Below, in pieces: positions 15,657-23,460 of a stretch of 39,197 nucleotides of DNA. The stretch comes from Acidianus hospitalis (GTDB lineage: Archaea; Thermoproteota; Thermoprotei_A; Sulfolobales; Sulfolobaceae), in the NCBI GenBank assembly GCA_046533895.1, contig JAWDOK010000011.1, forward strand, positions 1-39,197, in the 5' to 3' direction. Numbering within the stretch: the stretch's first letter is position 1; every line of letters starts with the position of its first letter. The position numbers and the translations under genes were made by a program. Below the pieces are notes generated by a model. That model saw nothing but the letters and a program-made list of their open reading frames with translations, had not been told where the DNA came from and did no database searches.

Positions 15657-15755
15657 ATGCAAGAGGCAGTTGTTGAAAAGAAAATAGAAAAGAAGGAAGA
15701 AGATGTGAAAACAATAGATATTACCACAGTGAACAGGGTGAGAGGTTTAGATTAA
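15657..15755 (+). CDS. 32-residue micro-ORF, charged peptide
   Basis: The peptide begins MQEAVVEKKIEKKEED, ends NRVRGLD, and is followed by TAA. It starts exactly where the TATA spacing predicts a leaderless message. Its stop codon is directly followed, with no gap, by the ATG of the 339-residue gene at 15756. The run of alternating Glu and Lys would make a charged helix. It could be a functional small protein, or a leader peptide that couples translation of the next gene. It has no recognisable family. It is supported by position and promoter, not by homology. Confidence 0.55.
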   Translation: MQEAVVEKKIEKKEEDVKTIDITTVNRVRGLD

Positions 15756-16775
15756 ATGCAGTGCAGTGACCTACTGAAGTTAGTAGTAGAAGGAAAAATA
15801 GATAAAGAAATTGGAGCATATTACGACTGTTTTTTAAGTTTACAACATTTTTTAAGGTTTAATGTTGCTTTAAAACTAAAGAGAAAAGTGATAAAAATAG
15901 GCAATTACGTATATTTTGATTTGGATTACGATAGACCTTCGAGCTTCATATCAGGAATTGACGATACTACAGGAAAAATATTTACCATGCCGGTCAGAAT
16001 GTGCGGTATATATTACGAAACTGAGGAAGAAATAAGAAAATGCATGGGCTTTGATTATCACTACTATGAGAAGTTTGAGTATGCTACCAATGTTAAAATA
16101 AGGATTCAAGGAGATCTAGTAATGGATGTAATAAGGGCTTACGATAAAAAAGAGGAATTATTCAAATATATTAATGAAAATAAGGAAAACTTTAGACAAC
16201 TTTGGGAAAGTTTCGTAAGGGCTGAACTCGGTAAAAATAAGGAGATGCAGAACGCTGAAGTTTTGATAGGAACTTATCAAGAGTTAATGGATTTTGCACT
16301 TAATACTAGAGTTTACAAAGAAGAGGATAGAAAGGATGTAATCAAAGTAGTAAAATTATTGAGAATGCTGGAGAATGACATACTTACTATAGCTAAAAAA
16401 TACGGCATAGAAGTTCATAACTTATATGAAAAACCTAGATCTTCAGAACCTGAACGATATAAATGCATTAGATTCTTGGATATTCAAGAATTTGCTAGAA
16501 AATTAAGGGAAAAGAAGGCTGAAGAATTGAGTGAAAATTTTGACAACTTCGTTTTGAATCAAGAAAATACAGTAAAAATCAGAATAGGACATTATACAAC
16601 TCCTCATGAAATATCATTAACCGGAGTAATAACAGACGTAGTGGAGGGTAGAAGAGTAAATGCACTAATTCTTAGCCCTCAAAAGATTACTGTAAAACAT
16701 CCAGAACACGGCGTAAACGAATTTTATGTACCAAAGCCGTCGTATGTGCAGTTCAGACTTATGGAACCTTTTTAA
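15756..16775 (+). CDS. Protein of unknown function, 339 residues
   Basis: I do not recognise this protein. It is soluble, with no signal or membrane segment. The first 150 residues look mixed alpha/beta, with four Cys and two Tyr-rich patches (GIYYETEE, DYHYYEKFEYA). A helical middle (about 150-270) has many Lys and Glu, and a beta-rich end contains GRRVNALILSPQKITVKHPEHG. It is probably translated together with the micro-ORF directly in front. The end of the gene is followed by a small membrane-protein gene 32 bases later on the same strand. Its codon use resembles its neighbours. It may be specific to Sulfolobales. Confidence 0.7.
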   Translation: MQCSDLLKLVVEGKIDKEIGAYYDCFLSLQHFLRFNVALKLKRKVIKIGNYVYFDLDYDRPSSFISGIDDTTGKIFTMPVRMCGIYYETEEEIRKCMGFDYHYYEKFEYATNVKIRIQGDLVMDVIRAYDKKEELFKYINENKENFRQLWESFVRAELGKNKEMQNAEVLIGTYQELMDFALNTRVYKEEDRKDVIKVVKLLRMLENDILTIAKKYGIEVHNLYEKPRSSEPERYKCIRFLDIQEFARKLREKKAEELSENFDNFVLNQENTVKIRIGHYTTPHEISLTGVITDVVEGRRVNALILSPQKITVKHPEHGVNEFYVPKPSYVQFRLMEPF

Positions 16776-16807
16776 GCATAAATTCATAGTTTAAGAGATG
16801 AAAGATT

Positions 16808-17203
16808 ATGAACTTATTTAGGTTTTTGATTTACATTTCATTATTTTTGCTATCAATACAATTTATAGACGGTATGTGGCTTAACTTATTTGCACAATTT
16901 TCACCGTTTACTGGAATGATGAATTTCATGTTTAATTACGGCCCTATTTTTATGTTTCATGTATTTATTGGGTTTATTTTATTTATATTATCACTGATAG
17001 AATTTGTAGCATTTACTAGAAACCAGCCAATTGGTGTGTTTTTACCTTTATTAAATCTTTTATCTATAATAATGGCGGGAATTTCTGGAATGTTATTTAT
17101 GGTGACTGGATTTAGTAATAATTATTATTCATTTATAATGGCAATAGGATTTATTATATCTATTATGTCTAATTCGTTAATGCTAGTAAAAGTTCGGTTT
17201 TAA
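16808..17203 (+). CDS. Small four-helix membrane protein, unknown function
   Basis: The 131 residues form four hydrophobic helices with very short loops, rich in Phe, Met and Ile (for example FTGMMNFMFNYGPIFMFHVF). There are almost no charges except RNQP between helices 2 and 3 and a basic end (VKVRF). No family is recognised. It follows the unknown 339-residue gene by 32 bases, so co-transcription is possible, and it is followed by an SDR gene with a separate promoter. Confidence 0.65.
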   Translation: MNLFRFLIYISLFLLSIQFIDGMWLNLFAQFSPFTGMMNFMFNYGPIFMFHVFIGFILFILSLIEFVAFTRNQPIGVFLPLLNLLSIIMAGISGMLFMVTGFSNNYYSFIMAIGFIISIMSNSLMLVKVRF

Positions 17204-17212
17204 ATTTTTTAG
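17199..17212 (+). promoter_or_regulatory. TATA element of the SDR gene
   Basis: The AT tract ttttaaatttttta, overlapping the stop of the preceding gene, is centred about 28 bases before the ATG at 17233. Confidence 0.45.
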
Positions 17213-17232
17213 CTATCAAACATATCCCCTTT

Positions 17233-17988
17233 ATGGTCTCCGGAAAAACAGTTGTAATAACTGGAGGAACTAGAGGAATAGGAAGGGCAATAGCCGAGAA
17301 GTTCTTTTCAGCAGGAAATAAGGTAATTGTTCTCTATAATTCGTCAGACCAAGAAGCCGAAAAAATGAAAGAAAGAGGATTTTACGTTCTTAAATGCGAT
17401 GTTTCAAAGAAGGATCAAGTAATAGATACAGCAAAGAAAGTATCAGAAATAACTAAGACCGTTGATATTCTAGTAAATAATGCTGGAATTTGGTATTTAA
17501 TTCCATTTGAGGAGTTTGATGATGAGAAATATAGGAGGATGCTAGAAATAAACTTAAATGGAGCAATTTACGTTACACACGCGTTCTTACCTTTAATGAA
17601 AGAGAAAGGTGGAGCAATAATAAATATTGCTTCAAATGCAGGCATAGGAACTACTGCTTTGGGCACCACATTTTACTCAATTACTAAGGCAGGAATAATT
17701 ATCTTGACTAGAAGGTTAGCATACGAGCTGGGTAAGTATAATATAAGAGTTAACGCAGTTGCTCCAGGCTGGGTAGAAACGGACATGACAATAGGTGGGA
17801 AGAGCGAAGAAGAGATAGAAAAACTTAGGCAATGGTTTAGAGAAAGAACAATGTTGCACACTACAGGAAAGCCAGAAGATATTGCAAATATAGTTTACTT
17901 CCTAGCTAGCGATGAGGCTAGATACATCACTGGACAAGTTATTGTGGCTGATGGAGGAAGAATCGATTACTTAACTCATGGAATTTAA
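17233..17988 (+). CDS. Short-chain dehydrogenase/reductase (FabG-like)
   Basis: The 251 residues are a full classical SDR: TGGTRGIG cofactor motif (residues 10-17), CDVS (55-58), NNAG (82-85), catalytic Ser134, and the YxxxK pair Tyr148 and Lys152, then VAPGWVETDM and a C-terminal YITGQVIVADGG. The motif set matches 3-oxoacyl-ACP reductase/glucose dehydrogenase-like members that use NAD(P)H. The basic Arg in the glycine motif hints at NADPH, but the true substrate is unclear. It ends convergently with a helical protein gene, overlapping it by 4 bases. Confidence 0.93.
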   Translation: MVSGKTVVITGGTRGIGRAIAEKFFSAGNKVIVLYNSSDQEAEKMKERGFYVLKCDVSKKDQVIDTAKKVSEITKTVDILVNNAGIWYLIPFEEFDDEKYRRMLEINLNGAIYVTHAFLPLMKEKGGAIINIASNAGIGTTALGTTFYSITKAGIIILTRRLAYELGKYNIRVNAVAPGWVETDMTIGGKSEEEIEKLRQWFRERTMLHTTGKPEDIANIVYFLASDEARYITGQVIVADGGRIDYLTHGI

Positions 17989-18350
17989 GACTTTGGCATG
18001 TTTTTCATTAATTTTTCTTTTACTGACTCATCTAGGGAACTTAAGACTTCCATTACTATCTTAGAGTCTCTATCTTGAACTTCTTTTGGCATCTCTGAAA
18101 CTACCTTCATCCTTAAAGAGAGAATAGCTTTAATCACGCTATCATCAAACATTGAAATGACTCTCATTGTACCTTCACACCAATTCTTATAATCTTCGTC
18201 GCTTGCTTTAGATAAGGCAGTTAATAAGTCCTTTACAGCACTTTCGGCAGTTTTAGGATCCATTGAAAGTAATGTCTGAATTATCTTTTGTATATTATCT
18301 ATCCTATTTGTATAAGGAAGTTGAGCTATTTGAACTGGATTTATACTCAT
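17985..18350 (-). CDS. Small helical protein, unknown function
   Basis: This 121-residue soluble protein appears to be all helices, with a single Cys. Segments such as DPKTAESAVKDLLTALSKAS and KIVMEVLSSLDESVKEKLM suggest a repeated two-helix unit. No catalytic motif or known family is evident. It is preceded on the minus strand by a TATA-like aataaaaag about 24 bases before the start. It lies between the convergent SDR gene and the MFS gene that runs in the same direction upstream. Confidence 0.65.
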   Translation of the reverse strand: MSINPVQIAQLPYTNRIDNIQKIIQTLLSMDPKTAESAVKDLLTALSKASDEDYKNWCEGTMRVISMFDDSVIKAILSLRMKVVSEMPKEVQDRDSKIVMEVLSSLDESVKEKLMKNMPKS

Positions 18351-18438
18351 GTGATATCTTTTTCACAAAACTTTTTATTCTTATCCATTTCTTTTTAACT
18401 TCAAAAAATATAAATGGATAAGGTAGTAGATTTTATTC

Positions 18439-19617
18439 TTATTCACGCTTTTCATAATTCCTAAAGAATATATAATAAAGCAAAGGGTCAAATAGAGAAA
18501 TCACACCTCCAAGAAAAATTGATAACGCAAAAAGCCCTGCAGAAAATAATGCCCCGGAAATTAAACTACCTAAGCCATAAGGTATTCTTCTGGCTAAACC
18601 GGTTATTGAAGTGCCGCTAGCTCTCTCTTTATCGGAGAAAACGTCCATAGCTAATGATTGCCTCATAGGTATCGTTACAGTATAAGTTACTCCCCTAGCT
18701 AGGAATAAGATCGATGCTATAAGAAATGTTGGAGAGAAAGGTATTAAAAGTAAGAGAAGTGAAGATAGCCCTCTAAGTGTTGAGATACTTTTAACTCTTC
18801 CTATTATCTTTTCTATCCTATCTGCAAATAAGAAAGAAATTCCTACTAAGCCATAGGAAATTGAATACAAGTAGCTTATTTCACTTTCCGTAGCATTAAA
18901 GTTAAGTTTAAACCAAAGAGGTATTAAAGGCATAACCATTCCTAAGCCTATGCTACCTAATCCACCTGCTATAGAAATTTTAGAAATTGAGGAGAAAGAA
19001 GCTTTTGGTATGCTTATTTTTCCTGTTCCTCTATCCTTATCTATTAGGTAAACAAAGAAGATAGAGAATAATGAAATTATAAAACCTAGCGTAAAAAGTA
19101 ATGAGTAAGAAATTGAAGGAGGATACACAGTGGTTATTAAATCTGATATTAACCCGTCTGCAAAAGCAGAAATTGTCGCTGCTGCGAAATTTATGGAATA
19201 TAATTTAGTCCTCTCTTCTGGCCTCGAATAATCAGCAATTAAAGCAGTTTGTAATGGATTAAAAGGGCCTCCTCCTGCTCCTCCTCCAATACCGCCTCCT
19301 GAAGCAGTACCTACTCCTAAAACTGAAGTTAGAAATACTATTAATGGAATTTTTATAAATGCAAAAATGAATAAATTTAAGGAAAAGAGAATGCTCAAAA
19401 GTAGTAAAATATTCCTCTTGCCATAGGCATCTCCAAGAAAACCTGAAAGGACCAAGAGGAAAGACATTGAGATTGTGGCTATAAGAAAATAAATTCCTAT
19501 GAGAAAAGTAGGAATACCTATTCTGTGCAAATATAAAGGGACAAGAAAGGACATATATCCCAAAGGAAGACTTCTGAATATCCTTGATAAAACGATATAT
19601 CTTATGTTTGCCTCCAT
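18439..19617 (-). CDS. MFS transporter with glycine-rich loop
   Basis: This 392-residue membrane protein has about 12 helices. MFS motif A is seen as GFLGDAYGKRN (residues 59-69). It is a drug/metabolite-type MFS rather than the sugar-porter type at 1173 and 7045. Between helix 4 and the following segment lies an unusual glycine-rich stretch, SGGGIGGGAGGGPFNP (about 106-121), where other members have the conserved motif before PLQTALIADY. The Arg-rich PEERTKLY that follows is typical. The substrate is unknown. Its TATA element (aaatataaaag) is about 30 bases before the start. Confidence 0.83.
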   Translation of the reverse strand: MEANIRYIVLSRIFRSLPLGYMSFLVPLYLHRIGIPTFLIGIYFLIATISMSFLLVLSGFLGDAYGKRNILLLLSILFSLNLFIFAFIKIPLIVFLTSVLGVGTASGGGIGGGAGGGPFNPLQTALIADYSRPEERTKLYSINFAAATISAFADGLISDLITTVYPPSISYSLLFTLGFIISLFSIFFVYLIDKDRGTGKISIPKASFSSISKISIAGGLGSIGLGMVMPLIPLWFKLNFNATESEISYLYSISYGLVGISFLFADRIEKIIGRVKSISTLRGLSSLLLLLIPFSPTFLIASILFLARGVTYTVTIPMRQSLAMDVFSDKERASGTSITGLARRIPYGLGSLISGALFSAGLFALSIFLGGVISLFDPLLYYIFFRNYEKRE

Positions 19618-19754
19618 AGTTAACTTATTTACTCTATCTTTTCTTTTATATTTTACGTAAGCTATATAGTTTATATAGTAGTTATCCTATATCTTCTATC
19701 CAATGGAAATAGTAAGGTTCTTTAAATTTCATTAGACCCAATACCTCTGAAAAA

Positions 19755-19763
19755 ATTTTAAAA
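19755..19763 (+). promoter_or_regulatory. TATA element of the DedA gene
   Basis: The sequence attttaaaa within a longer AT run is centred about 27 bases before the ATG at 19786. Confidence 0.5.
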
Positions 19764-19785
19764 TAAGCATAATTAACAATCCTTA

Positions 19786-20376
19786 ATGTACGAATTTACC
19801 TCGCAACTGAGTTACATCGTAATTTTTATATTAATGATATTAGAAGGAATGAGTTTACCTATTCCGAGCGAAATTATTATGCCTTTAGTCGGTTATTATT
19901 CTTTTAAAGGATATATAAATATCGAGATTGGAATAATTTCTGGTACAATAGGCAGTTTGGTAGGTTCTTTAATTGATTATTTTATTGCAGAGAAGCTTGG
20001 AATTCCATTCTTATCTAAATATGGAAAAATCTTTGGAATAGACGATAACAAACTTAACGTGCTCGGCACGTGGTTCGATAAATATGGAATTTTTGCAGTA
20101 TTTGGCTTTAGATTTATTCCTTTATTTAGAGCGTTAATTTCCTTCCCTGCAGGTCTAGCAAGAATGAAAATAGTGAAATTCATCTTAGCAACTTTTTCTG
20201 GGCATATAATATGGAATACAGCTCTAGCACTCATTGGATATGAATTTGCTACACAATGGGAAATGATCATTAATCAGATAGAAAAACTAGGTTATATAAT
20301 TGCTGGCATAATAATCCTGGCAATAGTAGTATATATAATAGCTATATTTATAAAAAGGAGAAGAAACTTAAGATGA
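19786..20376 (+). CDS. DedA family membrane protein
   Basis: The 196 residues match the DedA/VTT family of small membrane proteins, thought to scramble or flip lipids such as polyprenyl phosphates. The conserved re-entrant loop motifs are EGMSLPIPSE (20-29), with the acidic and Pro-x-Pro-Ser-Glu residues, and FRFIPLFRALISFPAG (108-123), with the two essential Arg. SGHIIWNTALALIGY forms the later helix. A basic tail (KRRRNLR) faces the cytoplasm. In an archaeon this could recycle dolichyl phosphate for glycosylation, but that is inference. Its end overlaps the convergent zinc-ribbon gene by 9 bases. Confidence 0.9.
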   Translation: MYEFTSQLSYIVIFILMILEGMSLPIPSEIIMPLVGYYSFKGYINIEIGIISGTIGSLVGSLIDYFIAEKLGIPFLSKYGKIFGIDDNKLNVLGTWFDKYGIFAVFGFRFIPLFRALISFPAGLARMKIVKFILATFSGHIIWNTALALIGYEFATQWEMIINQIEKLGYIIAGIIILAIVVYIIAIFIKRRRNLR

Positions 20377-21327
20377 TTGTTTTTCAACTTGTAAGGGAGC
20401 ACCACAGTTAGAACAGAATTTAGCACCAGGAGAATTTATTGTACCGCATTTAGGACATTTTACGGGAGTCTGCGGAGCACCACAGAACGGACAGAATTTT
20501 GAACCTTCAGGAATTTCTTCCCCACACTTCCAGCATTTGACCATTTTTTGCTGTACTGTACGCTGAGGAGTGGGCTGTACAGCGTTCTGCTGAGTAGTAG
20601 GTTGCGCAGGGTTCTGAAGAGCTGTTTGCTGAGGAGGATAATATTGCTGGCCATACTGTTGGGGGGGATATTGTTGCGGATAGCCTTGTTGACCATATGG
20701 TTGTTGACCGTAAGGCTGTGGATATCCTGGCTGACCTACTGGGTATCCAGGTGGCGGAGGTGCAGTAGTTACCAACATCATTATAGTATTCATTAGCTGT
20801 TCTTCGTTGGCATAGTCTTGGTATAAATGATATAAATCGAGAGCAGTTGCTCCTCCTCCTGCTAATTCTACTAACTTACTATGAAGTACATCGTCACCTA
20901 ATAAGTAAGTTCCGCCTGCAGTAGCTGCTACTGTCAATAAATCTTGCATTAGGTTAGTTATCCCTGTCTCCACCATTACGAAACCTTGGCCTTCGCATAT
21001 TCTTATTGTATATGCCTTATTACCTGCAGTTAAATCTCCCAACAAGCTCATATGCTGAGCTTGTATTACTGCCATGTTTTGTCCAACCATTGGATAAGCT
21101 TGAAATCCTTGGCCCATTAAATACATTACTGCTTGTTGTGCTACATATTGTAAATCTATCGGATGATTTATTGGTATCATCATTTGTTTTCCTCCTAAGC
21201 CTATAGGCTGGGCACACATCATAAAGGCAAAATTAGAATTTTGTTGATAGTACGGATTTCCTTGCGGATAACCTTGAGGAGGATACCCCCCTTGAGGATA
21301 GTATGGATTTCCGTAAGGATAACTCAT
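20368..21327 (-). CDS. Pro/Gln/Tyr-rich protein with double zinc ribbon
   Basis: This 319-residue protein has three parts. The start (1-30) and residues about 190-255 are low-complexity, made of PYG, QQ and YP repeats (for example GQQPYGQQGYPQQY). Between them is a folded domain of about 150 residues with few charges, of unknown type (PIGLGGKQMMIPINHPIDLQ onward). The C-terminus from about 262 holds two zinc ribbons, CWKCGEEIPEGSKFCPFCG and CPKCGTINSPGAKFCSNCG, four CxxC knuckles in all. The prion-like linkers resemble those of archaeal and bacterial adaptor proteins. Nucleic-acid or protein binding is likely but unproven. A TATA element (tttttaaata) is 26 bases before the start. Confidence 0.75.
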   Translation of the reverse strand: MSYPYGNPYYPQGGYPPQGYPQGNPYYQQNSNFAFMMCAQPIGLGGKQMMIPINHPIDLQYVAQQAVMYLMGQGFQAYPMVGQNMAVIQAQHMSLLGDLTAGNKAYTIRICEGQGFVMVETGITNLMQDLLTVAATAGGTYLLGDDVLHSKLVELAGGGATALDLYHLYQDYANEEQLMNTIMMLVTTAPPPPGYPVGQPGYPQPYGQQPYGQQGYPQQYPPQQYGQQYYPPQQTALQNPAQPTTQQNAVQPTPQRTVQQKMVKCWKCGEEIPEGSKFCPFCGAPQTPVKCPKCGTINSPGAKFCSNCGAPLQVEKQSS

Positions 21328-21377
21328 ATGCTATTCTTTCTTGCACTAGTATTTAAAAATAGTTGAGATAAAATTCG

Positions 21378-22229
21378 CTATACATGAAATCTTCCATTTA
21401 CTATATTAGATTTGTTAATCTTCTTCTCTAACCTAGATATTAAAATTCCAAGAAACATCACACCTATCCCTTCAATCATACCAATGTTTACATTAACTCC
21501 TCTAAGCCCATCAACTGCAGTACTTACCGCAGGTACCGAAAAGCTAAGGACAGTAACCTTTGATACTCTCTCAGTTTTTAGCATTGAATTCCATAAGTAA
21601 AAAGAAATCCCTCCTCCAAGTACTGAAACGTATAATAGATCTACTAGGAAATTTATCGAATACTTAAAGTAAAATTGAATAGGAGATAGCGTAAAAAAGA
21701 TCAAAGAACCCAATAGTAATTGTACAGCATTAACTGAAGTAGCATCAAAACCCCTTAGTTTTCTAAAATAGACTGTAAATAATGCCCAAAATAAAGCATT
21801 TATTAGCGTTAATACTATACCTATTAATGAGAAGTAAATACCTAGATTTAGAGAATAAATTACAACACCGCTGAAGCCTATCAAAATACCTATTACCTCA
21901 GTCTTAGTAGTCTTTTCTCTAAGTATTAATGCCGATAAAGGAATGGCAATTAATGGCATTGTATAACTTAATACTGCTGATTCAGACGGTTCAACGTAAA
22001 GTAATCCGTAAGCCCAAAAAGATGTGCTTAAAGTAGTAAAAATTGAGAGAAGAAAAATATCCCTATTCAATGTTAGCTGTTTAGCAAATGGTAATAATAT
22101 TATTCCACCTATTAGGAACCTTAAAGCCATAAAGAACATGGGAGATGCATAATATAACCCATCCTTAACAAATACATAAATAAGTGAATTAATTAACACA
22201 TAAGGTATAATATAATATAACTTTACCAC
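21378..22229 (-). CDS. EamA/DMT family transporter
   Basis: The 283 residues form ten hydrophobic helices in two halves, the EamA (drug/metabolite transporter) layout. The first half has FFMALRFLIGG and the EPSESAVLSYTMPLIAIPLSALILRE segment, a family hallmark; the second has NALFWALFTVYFRKLRG. It should export or import a small metabolite; the substrate is unknown. It starts with GTG, supported by a TATA-like atatata about 26 bases upstream. It lies downstream of the sulfur oxygenase reductase gene on the same strand, but a T-rich terminator and its own promoter separate them. Confidence 0.85.
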   Translation of the reverse strand: MVKLYYIIPYVLINSLIYVFVKDGLYYASPMFFMALRFLIGGIILLPFAKQLTLNRDIFLLSIFTTLSTSFWAYGLLYVEPSESAVLSYTMPLIAIPLSALILREKTTKTEVIGILIGFSGVVIYSLNLGIYFSLIGIVLTLINALFWALFTVYFRKLRGFDATSVNAVQLLLGSLIFFTLSPIQFYFKYSINFLVDLLYVSVLGGGISFYLWNSMLKTERVSKVTVLSFSVPAVSTAVDGLRGVNVNIGMIEGIGVMFLGILISRLEKKINKSNIVNGRFHV

Positions 22230-22320
22230 AACCTAAAGCAATACTGTTCAATATATATAATTATCTCATAATGAACACTCTTCCAAATTCGTTTACATAA
22301 TAGATGAAAAGAAGTACAAA

Positions 22321-22348
22321 AGGGAGAAAAAATTATAAAAATAAAAAA
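22321..22348 (-). terminator. T-rich terminator after the sulfur oxygenase reductase gene
   Basis: Directly after the stop codon the minus strand carries runs of six, five and six T separated by single or few A residues, ending in CTCCC. T-runs end archaeal transcripts, so this should terminate the highly expressed sor message before the EamA gene. Confidence 0.55.
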
Positions 22349-23278
22349 TTATTGTTCGTTTAAATATTCTCTCCAGAATGTTCCTTCCATCATTGGATTT
22401 AATATTCTAATGTAAGGTCCATATACTAATGTGTCTAAAACTTCATCGTGTACTTGTCTTAGCTCAGGATATAATAGTACTCTACCCATTCCAAACATTA
22501 AAGCATCAGTATTTGCCCATTCTACATGAACTATGTATTGTTGTGGAGTATTCTTTGCTTCTGGGACTGAATACATTACACTATTTGGATCCGGCTCAAG
22601 TGATCCAGGATTTTCTAAGACTTGATGGAATCCCTTGGCACCGAATTGCATGCTTCCTATTCCGGAAACTCCTATTTCCTTTAATACCATTGCACCTAAG
22701 AAGCCAGGAGCTTTCTTTAACATTTCTAAAGTCCTAACTATTGCGTCCTCAAATTGCTTCTCTTTGCCTGGAATTACTGAGTGCTCTGCAAAGGCAACAA
22801 CTCTCTTTCCATATGGTTGTGAAATAACTGGAATATCTAAAGGCTTTCCTTCTGCGAACTTCTTTCCTACAACTGCAGTGAAGTCGGTCATTTCAGTGTT
22901 TATAGGTATGTTAGCATAGATTATTTCATAAATTGGCTCCCAAGGTCCCCATATCATTTGTGAAGCGCATGAATAGCATAGCCTGAATAAGTAACTCCAG
23001 TTTTGTCTGTGCATTTCTTCATGGTCTTTCCAATCTTTCCAGAAAGTATATTGTAAAACTCTGACACTACTACTTTCCTTAGTCATGTCCATTTTAGCTC
23101 CGCCGTATCTGTTCCCGAATGGCAAAATTCCTATTTGTATATGGTTTTGAAAGCCAACAAAGCCCGGATGCCTTGCTGTTACCATGCAGACCTTCGGTCC
23201 TACTGAGGCAAACATTTCAAAAGTTTTAGGTTCATTCTTTAATTCTGCCATGTTTATAGCAACGTATGGTTTTGGCAT
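22349..23278 (-). CDS. sor: Sulfur oxygenase reductase
   Basis: This 309-residue protein is the cytoplasmic enzyme that, with O2 and no added cofactor, converts elemental sulfur to sulfite, thiosulfate and sulfide. All known key residues are present: the mononuclear iron ligands His86, His90 and Glu114 (in DHEEMH and GPWE), the persulfide-forming Cys31, and Cys101 and Cys104 (RLCYSC). The length equals that of the Acidianus ambivalens enzyme, whose sequence I recall as nearly identical. That enzyme assembles into a hollow 24-subunit shell. The gene has its own TATA element and terminator, so it is likely a single-gene transcript. The divergent neighbour is a HEAT-like repeat protein. This gene is the best taxonomic marker in the window. 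Confidence 0.98.
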   Translation of the reverse strand: MPKPYVAINMAELKNEPKTFEMFASVGPKVCMVTARHPGFVGFQNHIQIGILPFGNRYGGAKMDMTKESSSVRVLQYTFWKDWKDHEEMHRQNWSYLFRLCYSCASQMIWGPWEPIYEIIYANIPINTEMTDFTAVVGKKFAEGKPLDIPVISQPYGKRVVAFAEHSVIPGKEKQFEDAIVRTLEMLKKAPGFLGAMVLKEIGVSGIGSMQFGAKGFHQVLENPGSLEPDPNSVMYSVPEAKNTPQQYIVHVEWANTDALMFGMGRVLLYPELRQVHDEVLDTLVYGPYIRILNPMMEGTFWREYLNEQ

Positions 23279-23306
23279 TTTTGGTCAAATATACATTTCT
23301 GTCTAC

Positions 23307-23315
23307 TTTTATATT
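23307..23315 (-). promoter_or_regulatory. TATA element of sor
   Basis: On the minus strand aatataaaa, preceded by the purine-rich gaaag, is about 30-35 bases before the sor ATG. The transcript would have a leader of only a few bases. Confidence 0.55.
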
Positions 23316-23359
23316 CTTTCTTTCATAAAAACTAGATAAAGTATAACTTTGCTTTAACA

Positions 23360-23379
23360 TTGCATTAACCTATATGCAA
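23360..23379. repeat. Inverted repeat in the sor upstream region
   Basis: The exact complements ttgcat (23360-23365) and atgcaa (23374-23379) face each other across 8 bases. They lie about 45-70 bases upstream of the sor TATA box, within the divergent region shared with the gene at 23461. It could be a regulator site. The short arms make chance possible. Confidence 0.35.
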
Positions 23380-23460
23380 AATAGAATATAAATATTTTTG
23401 GTATTTTTTCTATACAAAAAAGAAGAATAGATTTATTTCCTGAATAAAGTAGATTAGATT

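Noticed and set aside
20548..20796. Plus-strand frame opposite the zinc-ribbon gene
   Set aside because: The low-complexity PYG/QQ codons of the minus strand produce a long open shadow rich in Leu and Arg. The minus-strand protein has recognisable zinc ribbons.
22429..22919. Plus-strand frames opposite sor
   Set aside because: sor is certain on the minus strand with all catalytic residues, so the opposite frames are by-products.
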